A stretch of DNA of 11,286 nucleotides from CAWULT01 sp963923455 (lineage in GTDB: Bacteria > Acidobacteriota > Vicinamibacteria > Vicinamibacterales > UBA2999). Location of the stretch: positions 1-11,286 of the forward strand of contig CAWULT010000136.1 in assembly GCA_963923455.1 (NCBI GenBank), written 5' to 3'. The translations under genes and the position numbers were made by a program. Below, piece after piece: positions 1 through 6,290 of this stretch; position 1 is the first letter of the stretch, and every line of letters starts with the position of its first letter. Under the pieces are notes generated by a model. It made no database searches and was not told the origin of the DNA. It worked only from the letters and a program-made list of their open reading frames with translations.

Positions 1-45
1 GATTCCTCTACGTCTCGTGGGCTCGGAGATGTGTATAAGAGACAG
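1..45. other. Illumina Nextera i7 index and transposase adapter (artefact)
   Basis: Bases 12-45 match the 34-base Nextera read-2 adapter, and 27-45 are the 19-base Tn5 mosaic end AGATGTGTATAAGAGACAG. Bases 4-11 (TCCTCTAC) match the i7 index known as N712, and bases 1-3 (GAT) are the end of the P7 tail. Genomic sequence therefore starts at about base 46. On the minus strand the adapter translates as LSLIHISEPTR or VSYTHLRAHET, and on the plus strand it yields MYKRQ; these peptides recur in databases through adapter contamination. The adapter match is read directly from the sequence; the index name is from memory. Confidence 0.98.
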
Positions 46-711
46 GCTCAGATCGGGCTTTTCCACCCAGAATCCACGCGTGATCACGCGGCTGATGTCG
101 AGTGCGAGCCATCGCACCGAGGCCACGGCGAACTCCGACTCGAGGAACAGCGTCGAGTTGGTCGACGCCTGGCCGTCGGCATAGTCGCCCACGAGCCACG
201 TGCCATCGGCCAGCTTGAGCACCGGCCGGACGGCGTGGAACCCGGAGACCCTCGTCACCCAGCGGATCCGGGCCAGGCCCCGCAGGTCGAGGTAGTTGGC
301 CCGATCGCGCAGCGTCGCCGCGACCGGCGTCGAGCACACGCCGGTCCACAGGTTCGGCGGATCGGACGGCGCGCCCTGCGCCACCTGGGCAGGCGGGCGG
401 GACTGGTCGTAGCCCGCAATCTGGATGCAGGTGGGGCCACCCCAGTCGCCCGTCCGCGACCCCGGCGGCGGATTCTTCAGGTTGGCCGGCACCAGCGACG
501 CGGCGGGGTCGTACAGCCGCAGTTCCAGATTCGGGTTCGAGACGTTCTCCTGCGACACGCCGTGTTCGGGCGCTGTCTGGCGCCACGGCTCGCGCAGCAC
601 GACGGTCGGCAGGGCCGGGGCCGGCACCGCCTGCTGGGCGCCAGGGGCCGCGACCGCGGCAAGCCACGTCATCGCGCCAGCGAGATACACCTGCGGACGT
701 CGTCGAGCCAT
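46..711 (-). CDS. Secreted protein of unknown function, C-terminus cut off by adapter
   Basis: The frame is open from an ATG at 711 down to the adapter, giving 222 residues with no stop. The start is supported by a strong ribosome binding site, GGAGGAG, at 718-724, six bases upstream. Residues 1-26 look like a signal peptide (MARRRPQ, then a hydrophobic stretch ending in AAPGAQQ). The mature part is rich in Pro, Gly and Trp, has two cysteines (C95, C126) that could form a disulfide, and holds a probable beta-rich segment around 138-180 with the motif DGTWLVGDY. I do not recognise a family. It is the last gene visible in a minus-strand run, 33 bases after the WrbA-like gene, so it probably shares that operon. 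The true C-terminus is missing; anything after KPDLS is adapter. A longer frame on the same strand (8-667) is a shadow that also reads through the adapter. Confidence 0.8.
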
Positions 712-717
712 CTCACT

Positions 718-724
718 CTCCTCC
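718..724 (-). promoter_or_regulatory. Strong ribosome binding site for the truncated secreted protein
   Basis: The minus strand reads GGAGGAG, an excellent match to anti-16S, six bases before the ATG at 711. It decides this start and shows that the frame running into the adapter is a real gene. Confidence 0.8.
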
Positions 725-744
725 AGCCGGACGCGCGGCCCGCG

Positions 745-1251
745 TCAGCGCGGCGCCTTGAGCGCGCGAGCCATCTGCGTCACCCGTTGACCGAACAGCC
801 GCGCGCGGGCGACCGGATCGTCGGCCGGCGCCCCGGCCGGCGCCACGGTCAGCCCGGCCTCGGCTGCCGCGGCGTACACGGCGCGCAGCGCGACCGCTGC
901 GTCACCCGGGCACAGGGGGGCGGCAATCTTGCCCGCCATCGGGCCGAGCGACGGCAGCGTCCGCAGGAATCCTTCGAGTTCGGCCGTGGAGCCGGCCGGC
1001 GTGGCCAACACGATCACGTCGGCCCACAGTGGGTCCGCCGGCCGCGGCGCGACATAGTCCATCGCCATGCGCTCGCGGTGCTCGGTCCAGGCCACGTCGC
1101 GCGCGATCGTGGCCGCGTCCGCGAGATCGGCGACGCGACGAAGGCGGATGTTGCCCCTGGCCTGGATCGCGCCCACGCCCGCCGCCAGCGCGAGCTTCTC
1201 GGCGGCGCCGTAGCGCGAGTAGAAGACGACGAGGACGTTGACGTCTGACAC
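745..1251 (-). CDS. Short WrbA-like flavodoxin-fold protein (putative quinone reductase)
   Basis: This 168-residue protein begins with a beta strand and phosphate-loop-like segment, VLVVFYSRYGAAEKLA (residues 6-21), resembling the FMN-binding start of WrbA/flavodoxin proteins. A second family-like segment follows: a strand and loop, ADVIVLATPAGS (77-88), then EGFLRTLP, matching the WrbA pattern in which a GTP loop precedes the FLD helix. WrbA proteins bind FMN and reduce quinones by two electrons; here that role is inferred. It is shorter than usual WrbA (about 200 residues), and the GxT-type phosphate loop is weak (AAE instead of HIE or GNT), so flavin binding is uncertain. It has no signal peptide and is probably cytoplasmic. 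The GTG start at 1251 lies 7 bases after the pirin stop with no clear ribosome binding site, suggesting translational coupling. A longer upstream start is possible but would overlap the pirin gene. Confidence 0.72.
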   Translation of the reverse strand: MSDVNVLVVFYSRYGAAEKLALAAGVGAIQARGNIRLRRVADLADAATIARDVAWTEHRERMAMDYVAPRPADPLWADVIVLATPAGSTAELEGFLRTLPSLGPMAGKIAAPLCPGDAAVALRAVYAAAAEAGLTVAPAGAPADDPVARARLFGQRVTQMARALKAPR

Positions 1252-1258
1252 GGCGGGC

Positions 1259-1969
1259 TCAGGCGAGGTCGAACAGCAGGAACTCGCTCTCGCCGGACCC
1301 GGCGCCGCGCAGGTCGAGTCGCGCCTCGTCGCTGACGGCCAGTCCGTCCCCCGCCTCGAGCACGATGCCGTTGACCTGGAGCGAGCCGGACGCGCACTGC
1401 ACCCACGCGTGCCGGCCGGGGGGAATCGCGCGCGCGATCGCCTCGCCGGGCGCCAGCACCGCGGCATACATCCGCGCGTCCTGGTTGATGAAGGCCGACG
1501 GCGGTTCGGTGCGCCGGTCCGGGCCGGCAATCAGGCGCAGCGCGCCGCGCTTCTCGGCCGGGTCGTACGCGAATTGCTGGTACGACGGCTCGAGGTCGGG
1601 ACGCGACGGCGCGATCCAGATCTGGAAGAAGTGCGTCGGCTCGGTGGCCGAACCGTTGAACTCGCTGTGGATCACGCCCGTGCCCGCGCTCATCGCCTGG
1701 ACCTCGTTCGGGCCGACGACGTGCCGTTCGCCCATGCTGTCCTTGTGGGCGAGCCGGCCCGCGATCACGTACGACAGGATCTCCATGTCGCGGTGCCCGT
1801 GCGCGCCGAAGCCCTTGCCCGGCGCCACGTAGTCGTCGTTGAGCACACGGAGCGCGCGGAAGCCCATGTGGTTCGGGTCGGCGTACCCGCCGAACGAAAA
1901 CGTGTGATGGCTCTGGAGCCACCCGAGGTCCGTGCGTCCCCGGTCCGCCGCCTTGCGCACGGTCAGCAT
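1259..1969 (-). CDS. Pirin-like bicupin (YhhW/YhaK type)
   Basis: The 236-residue product has the two-cupin pirin architecture. The N-terminal half carries FSFGGYADPNHMGFRALRVLN and then the metal site: H57 and H59 in AHGHRDME, and H101 and E103 in GVIHSEFN. These are the same positions as the ligands of E. coli YhhW, a pirin reported to have quercetin dioxygenase activity. The second cupin spans about 135-236 and lacks a metal site, as is usual. Length is normal. The protein is cytoplasmic. The natural substrate of most bacterial pirins is unknown; an iron-dependent dioxygenase or redox-sensor role is family knowledge, not shown here. The ATG at 1969 has an AGGTG ribosome binding site overlapping the stop of the upstream sugar dehydrogenase gene, with only 4 bases between the two frames. 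The WrbA-like gene follows directly, so the three are very probably co-transcribed. Confidence 0.93.
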   Translation of the reverse strand: MLTVRKAADRGRTDLGWLQSHHTFSFGGYADPNHMGFRALRVLNDDYVAPGKGFGAHGHRDMEILSYVIAGRLAHKDSMGERHVVGPNEVQAMSAGTGVIHSEFNGSATEPTHFFQIWIAPSRPDLEPSYQQFAYDPAEKRGALRLIAGPDRRTEPPSAFINQDARMYAAVLAPGEAIARAIPPGRHAWVQCASGSLQVNGIVLEAGDGLAVSDEARLDLRGAGSGESEFLLFDLA

Positions 1970-1973
1970 GGCA

Positions 1974-3194
1974 TCACCTCTTCGGCGCCAGCTTGAGCAG
2001 CCGGCCCTTGGCATTGTCGGTCAGCAGGTAGATCGCGCCGTCCGGCCCCTGCACCACGTCGCGGATGCGCTCGCGCGGCTGCATCTCGGTGAGCAGGCGC
2101 TCCTCACCCACGACGCGGTCGCCCTCGATCGTCAGCCGGACGAGCGCGGTGCTGCCCAGGCCGCCGATGAAGAGGCTTCCCTTCCACGCGGGGAAGAGCG
2201 CGCCCGTGTAGAAGACCATGCCGCTCGGCGCGATGTTGGGGTCCCAGTAGTAGCGGGGCTGCTCCATGCCCTCCTTGGCCTGGATGCCCCCGGTAATCGG
2301 TCCGCCCTGGTATTCGATGCCGTAGGCGATCGTCGGCCAGCCGTAGTCCTTGCCCTTGCGCGCGATGTTGACCTCGTCGCCGCCGCGGGTGCCGTGCTCC
2401 GACTCCCACAGCTCGCCGGTGGCCGGGTTGATCGCGGCCGCCTGGATGTTGCGGTGGCCGTACGACCAGATCTCCGGCCGCACGCCCGGCTTGCCCACGA
2501 ACGGGTTGTCCTTGGGAATCGACCCGTCGCCGTTGATGCGCACGATCTTGCCGAGCAGGCCGTCCAGGCGCTGCGCCTGCATCCGGCCCTCGGTGATCGA
2601 GCGCTCGCCGAGCGTCACGAACAGCGTGCCGTCTCGGTTCCAGATCAGCCGGCCGCCGTAGTGGAGCTGCGAGTTCAGCGACGGCGCCTGGTGGAAGATC
2701 ACCTGCACGTTCTCGACGCGCGGCGCCGCGCCGTCGACGAACCGGCCGCGGGCCACCGCCGTGTTGTTCGCACCGCCCTCGCGCGGCTCGGCGTAGCTCC
2801 AGTAGATCAGCTGATTCGACGCGAACGCCGGGTCGAGCGCCAGGCCGAGCAGACCGCCCTGCCCGCGTGCGTCGACGGCCGGCAGCCCCGCGACTGGCTG
2901 CGACAGCGTGCCGTCGGGGCCGACGACCCGCAGGCGCCCCGGCCGCTCGCTCACCAGCATCTTGCCGCCCGGTAGAAACGCCAGGCCCCAGGGCGTCTCG
3001 AGCCCCGACGCGACCGTCACCACGTCGAACGCGACGTTCGCCCTGCGTTCGGGCGCGCGGTACTGCCCCTCGAAGCCGGGCTTCTGTGTGGGTGCGTTGG
3101 CGGGGCGAGCGTCCACGTACTGTGCGGACGCGGCGCCGGCCAGCGTGGCGGCCGCGCCGACGACGATCGCGGCCACGAACGAGGTGCGATTCAC
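1974..3194 (-). CDS. Secreted PQQ-dependent aldose sugar dehydrogenase (GSDH/YliI family)
   Basis: This 406-residue protein is a six-bladed beta-propeller of the soluble glucose/sorbosone dehydrogenase family. Residues 1-24 are a signal peptide ending AASA-Q. Blade motifs seen include PWGLAFLPGGKMLVSERPGR (68-87), GQGGLLGLALDP (111-122), LHYGGRLIW (177-185) with H178 as the likely catalytic base, NGDGSIPKDNPF, WSYGHRN (243-249), and ESEHGTRGGDEVN (264-276), which fits the calcium/PQQ region. Known relatives oxidise aldoses in the periplasm with PQQ and pass electrons to quinones; the substrate here cannot be told. PQQ synthesis genes are not in the window. The GTG start at 3194 is chosen because AAGGAG sits seven to eight bases upstream and the signal peptide begins there; an earlier ATG at 3230 would add a charged, unlikely extension. 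It is the first gene of the minus-strand run and is divergent from the M28 peptidase gene. Confidence 0.92.
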   Translation of the reverse strand: MNRTSFVAAIVVGAAATLAGAASAQYVDARPANAPTQKPGFEGQYRAPERRANVAFDVVTVASGLETPWGLAFLPGGKMLVSERPGRLRVVGPDGTLSQPVAGLPAVDARGQGGLLGLALDPAFASNQLIYWSYAEPREGGANNTAVARGRFVDGAAPRVENVQVIFHQAPSLNSQLHYGGRLIWNRDGTLFVTLGERSITEGRMQAQRLDGLLGKIVRINGDGSIPKDNPFVGKPGVRPEIWSYGHRNIQAAAINPATGELWESEHGTRGGDEVNIARKGKDYGWPTIAYGIEYQGGPITGGIQAKEGMEQPRYYWDPNIAPSGMVFYTGALFPAWKGSLFIGGLGSTALVRLTIEGDRVVGEERLLTEMQPRERIRDVVQGPDGAIYLLTDNAKGRLLKLAPKR

Positions 3195-3272
3195 GGTGCG
3201 TCTCCTTGGCGGGCCACGGCGCCGGCCCACGTTCGGATGATGTTACACGAGGGGTGCGCTACAGTCTCAGGC
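3195..3272. promoter_or_regulatory. Divergent intergenic region between sugar dehydrogenase and M28 peptidase
   Basis: These 78 bases must hold the start signals of both divergent units. For the minus gene, AAGGAG lies just before its GTG, and TAACAT at 3240-3245 (minus strand) is a weak -10 candidate. For the plus gene, TACAGT at 3260-3265 is a -10-like hexamer only seven bases before the ATG at 3273. I see no good -35 for either, and no clear operator palindrome. Confidence 0.4.
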
Positions 3273-4973
3273 ATGCTCCACCGGAGGACCGCGCTCGCAC
3301 TGCTGCTCGCCGCGACGGCCATCGTGCCCTCCCCCACCATCGGAGCGCAGAGTCCGGGCGCCTCGGACATCCGGCAGGACGACCTCAAGCGCTGGCTCAC
3401 CTACATCGCCTCGGACGAGTTGCAGGGCCGGGCCGTCTTCTCGACCGGCATCGGCCTGGCCGCGGGCTACCTGGCGGGCGAACTGCGCGCCGCAGGGCTG
3501 GCGCCGGGCGGCGACAACGGTTCCTTCCTGCAGACGGTCACCGTGAACGGCGTCCGCGCCACGAGCCGCTCCCGGGTCACCGTCACCGTCGGCGGAGAGA
3601 CTCGAACCTTCACCGACGGCGGCGGGGTGACCTTTCCGCGCAACGCCGGCGGCCCCCAGACGATCGCGATCGATCACGTGGAGTTCGCCGGGTACGGGCT
3701 CGACATCCCGTCGGCCGGCGTGACGTCGTACGCCGGCCGCGACGTTGCCGGCGCGACCGTCGTCTGGCTCGGCCCCAGCGGTCCCATCGGCGTCGATCAG
3801 CGGCTCCAGCGCCTGCTGAACGGGCGCGCCCGCGCCGCGCTCGAACGCGGTGCGCGTGCGAGCATCGGGCAGGCCGCGCCCCCGGCCGGCCGGGGGACGC
3901 CCGCCGCCGCGGCTGCCCAGGCCCCACCGGCAGGGCGCGGTGGCATCCCGCCGGCGGACTTCACGACCTCGCAGCGGCTCGACCGCCCGGTCGCGCCGGC
4001 CATCACCGCCGGTGACGAGTTCTTCGAGTTCCTGTTCCGCGCCGCGCCGGTGCCATACGCGGATCTCAAGCGCCTGGTCGCGTCGCGCGAGCCGCTGCCG
4101 AGCTTCCGCCTCGACGGCGTCACGATCCGCTTCGACGTCGACACCAGCTACGAGGTGGTCCGTACCCAGCTGGCCCAGAACGTGGTGGCGGTGATCGAGG
4201 GAGGGGACGCGCGACTCAAGGACCGGTACGTCGCCTTCGGTGCGCACTACGACCACGTCGGCTACGCCGAGGGCGAGGTCACCGGGACCGACGGCACGGC
4301 CCGCCGGACCGGGGCCCCGGGTACCGTGACGCGCGGCGCCGAGCAGGATCGGGTCTGGAACGGCGCGGACGACGACGGTTCGGGCACGGTGACGCTGCTG
4401 GCGCTGGCTCGCGCGTTCGCGCGCGGCCCCAGGCCCAGACGGTCGCTGGTCTTCGTCTGGCACACCGGAGAGGAGCGCGGCCTGCTGGGCTCGCGCTACT
4501 TCGTCGACCATCCCGCCGTGCCGCTCGACCGCATCGAGGCGCAGCTGAACATCGACATGGTCGGGCGCAACCGCGGCGACCGGCCATCGGAAGCCAATAC
4601 CGTGTATCCCGTGGGCTCCGACCGCATCAGCAGCGAACTCGACGCGGTGCTGCGCGCCGCCAACGAGGCGCTACCGCGCCCGTTGACGCTCGACTACACG
4701 TTGAACGACCCGGCCGACCCCGAGCAGATCTACTACCGCAGCGACCACTACAGCTACGCGGCGCGCGGCGTGCCGATCGTCTTCTTCACGACGAACCTGC
4801 ACCCCGACTACCACGCCAACACCGACGAGGTGTCGAAGATCGAGTTCGAGAAGCTGTGGCGGATCGCGGGCCTCGTCTACGAAACCGGGTTCCGGCTGGC
4901 CAACCGCGACGCCCCGCTCGTGCGAGACAACCGGGGGCCCAGGGCGACCGGCCCGGCGCCGGCACGGCGCTGA
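3273..4973 (+). CDS. Secreted M28 family zinc aminopeptidase with large insert domain
   Basis: The 566-residue product has a signal peptide (1-25, ending TIGA-Q) and a complete M28 active site. By comparison with Vibrio aminopeptidase, the two-zinc site is H325 and D327 (GAHYDH), D366 in NGADDDGSG (bridging), E400 and E401 in HTGEERGLLGS (general base and ligand), D428 in NIDMVGR, and H514 in DYHANTDE. SDHYSY (490-495) is the usual substrate-pocket motif. Residues about 85-300 form an insert like a protease-associated (PA) domain, interrupted by an Ala/Pro/Gly linker (201-224). Family members release amino acids from peptide N-termini outside the cytoplasm; substrate preference is unknown. 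I chose the ATG at 3273 because the signal peptide starts there; ATGs at 3237 and 3240 give an unlikely extension. It heads a plus-strand group with the two following genes, 15-36 bases before the next start. Confidence 0.92.
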   Translation: MLHRRTALALLLAATAIVPSPTIGAQSPGASDIRQDDLKRWLTYIASDELQGRAVFSTGIGLAAGYLAGELRAAGLAPGGDNGSFLQTVTVNGVRATSRSRVTVTVGGETRTFTDGGGVTFPRNAGGPQTIAIDHVEFAGYGLDIPSAGVTSYAGRDVAGATVVWLGPSGPIGVDQRLQRLLNGRARAALERGARASIGQAAPPAGRGTPAAAAAQAPPAGRGGIPPADFTTSQRLDRPVAPAITAGDEFFEFLFRAAPVPYADLKRLVASREPLPSFRLDGVTIRFDVDTSYEVVRTQLAQNVVAVIEGGDARLKDRYVAFGAHYDHVGYAEGEVTGTDGTARRTGAPGTVTRGAEQDRVWNGADDDGSGTVTLLALARAFARGPRPRRSLVFVWHTGEERGLLGSRYFVDHPAVPLDRIEAQLNIDMVGRNRGDRPSEANTVYPVGSDRISSELDAVLRAANEALPRPLTLDYTLNDPADPEQIYYRSDHYSYAARGVPIVFFTTNLHPDYHANTDEVSKIEFEKLWRIAGLVYETGFRLANRDAPLVRDNRGPRATGPAPARR

Positions 4974-4987
4974 CCCGCTGGCTGCAG

Positions 4988-4993
4988 TATGAT
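4988..4993 (+). promoter_or_regulatory. Candidate -10 (TATGAT) overlapping an alternative start codon
   Basis: TATGAT differs from the consensus -10 by one base. It lies 16 bases before the ATG at 5010 and contains the earlier in-frame ATG at 4989. If it is a promoter, the transcript would have almost no leader, and 5010 would be the real start. No TTGACA-like -35 stands at the usual distance, so this is a sequence match only. Confidence 0.35.
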
Positions 4994-5009
4994 CCGCGCG
5001 CTCCGCGCC

Positions 5010-6266
5010 ATGCGTGTCGAGACCCTTGCCCTCATCGCCCGCGGACTGGCCCGACTGGGCCTGCTGGCCACGCTCGCGGCGACGTCGCCGGCCCTCGCGC
5101 AGGAGCCGCCGCCCGCGTGGGACGCGCGCGACCGCGAGATCGCGGCGCGGTTCGCGCCGATCTTCCACCAGGGCGTCGTCGGAACGGGCCGCTTCGACTA
5201 CATCACGAACTTCGACTTCGACGGCGACTGGATCGGCGACAACAACTGGAAGAACGCCGCCGACACGGCGCGGCCCCTGAAGGGATACGTCTACTATGCC
5301 GTCAGCGAGACGCCGACCCACTACCTGATTCACTACGCGGCGTTCCATCCGCGCGACTACAAGGGCGGCGAGGCCACCGGAGCCGTGCTCAGCCAGGCGG
5401 TGCGGCGAGGGGCCCGCGCCTCGAAACGCGTGATCGACGCACCGATCGTCGACGACGTCGTGCTCGCGCACGAGAACGATCTCGAGGGCTGCCTGGTGGT
5501 CGTGGCCAAGCACGGCCCGCGGCTCGAGGACGCCGCAGTGGTCGCGGTCGAGACGCTGGCGCACAACAGGTACCTGAAGTACCAGCCCAGTCCCACCGTG
5601 GCGGGCGGCATCGAACTCGTACAGCTCGACGGCCAGCACCCGCGCATCTACGTCGAGCCCAAGGGCCACGGGATGCAGGCCTGGGCCGACCAGCCGACCG
5701 CCGCGACCGACGCCCTGCCGGTCGCACCGCCCGGCGGCAGTGCGAGCCCGAACGGCGGCGGACTCGGCGGGCGTCTCGGCAGCCTGGTGGGCGGCATCAA
5801 CCAGGCCAGGAGGCTGGTCAACAACGAAGGCGCCGAGCGCGTACGCGTCTACCGCTACACCGGCGTCGCGGAGGACCCCGATCGGACGACGGGCGACGTC
5901 GGCTACGACCTCGTGCCGACCTTCCTGACCCTGTGGCCCCGCGCCAGGGCGGCCAACGAGTCGTACGCCGTCACAGAGGATTTCGGCACCCGCACCGTCA
6001 CGGTGGCCACGGAGACTGGCACGCTCACGCGGGAGGTCAGCCTCGGCCTGCTGGGCGCGTCGTTCCGCGGTCTCGAGGGCGCAGCCAACATGGCCCGTCC
6101 ACCGTGGGGCTGGTTCGACATGAACGAGCGGAGCCTGCCTCCCGGCACCTGGTTCTTCGACCCGGCGTCGGTCGTCGTGCGCCACTTCGACGATCTGAAG
6201 GACGCGTCGACCGCCTACCTCCACCAGCCCTTCTTCGGCATCGTGCGGCCGGCGCCGGCACGGTAG
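5010..6266 (+). CDS. Secreted protein of unrecognised family, distant Vps62/NPP1-like pattern
   Basis: The 418-residue protein has a signal peptide (1-30, ending PALA-Q). The mature part opens with RFAPIFHQG (47-55), then an acidic stretch with FDFDGDWIGDNNW (68-80), YVYYAVSE and THYLIHYAAFHPRDY (93-117), HENDLEG (154-160), HPRIYVEPKGHGMQAW (210-225), and a late PPWGWFD (364-370) with GTWFFDP. The order 'aPvf...YWLFYpf...DxEG...rPrvYva.GsH...PPW.W' recalls Vps62 or NPP1-type proteins, but the match is by eye and weak. Catalytic residues are not obvious; the conserved His/Asp/Glu clusters could bind metal. A Gly-rich linker lies at 241-262. The start is either ATG 5010 or ATG 4989 (seven residues longer); no good ribosome binding site precedes either. 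It lies between the M28 peptidase and the purine permease on the same strand. Its function is unknown. Confidence 0.85.
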   Translation: MRVETLALIARGLARLGLLATLAATSPALAQEPPPAWDARDREIAARFAPIFHQGVVGTGRFDYITNFDFDGDWIGDNNWKNAADTARPLKGYVYYAVSETPTHYLIHYAAFHPRDYKGGEATGAVLSQAVRRGARASKRVIDAPIVDDVVLAHENDLEGCLVVVAKHGPRLEDAAVVAVETLAHNRYLKYQPSPTVAGGIELVQLDGQHPRIYVEPKGHGMQAWADQPTAATDALPVAPPGGSASPNGGGLGGRLGSLVGGINQARRLVNNEGAERVRVYRYTGVAEDPDRTTGDVGYDLVPTFLTLWPRARAANESYAVTEDFGTRTVTVATETGTLTREVSLGLLGASFRGLEGAANMARPPWGWFDMNERSLPPGTWFFDPASVVVRHFDDLKDASTAYLHQPFFGIVRPAPAR

Positions 6267-6290
6267 CCGCTCCCCGGGACGGGTCGGCCG

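Noticed and set aside
1..45. Transposon end (Tn5 mosaic end) as a natural mobile element
   Set aside because: The 19-base mosaic end is joined to the Nextera adapter and an i7 index, so it is library-derived, not an insertion.
31..1248. A 405-residue plus-strand frame starting in the adapter
   Set aside because: Its start (MYKRQ) is adapter sequence, and it is antisense to the WrbA-like and truncated secreted genes.
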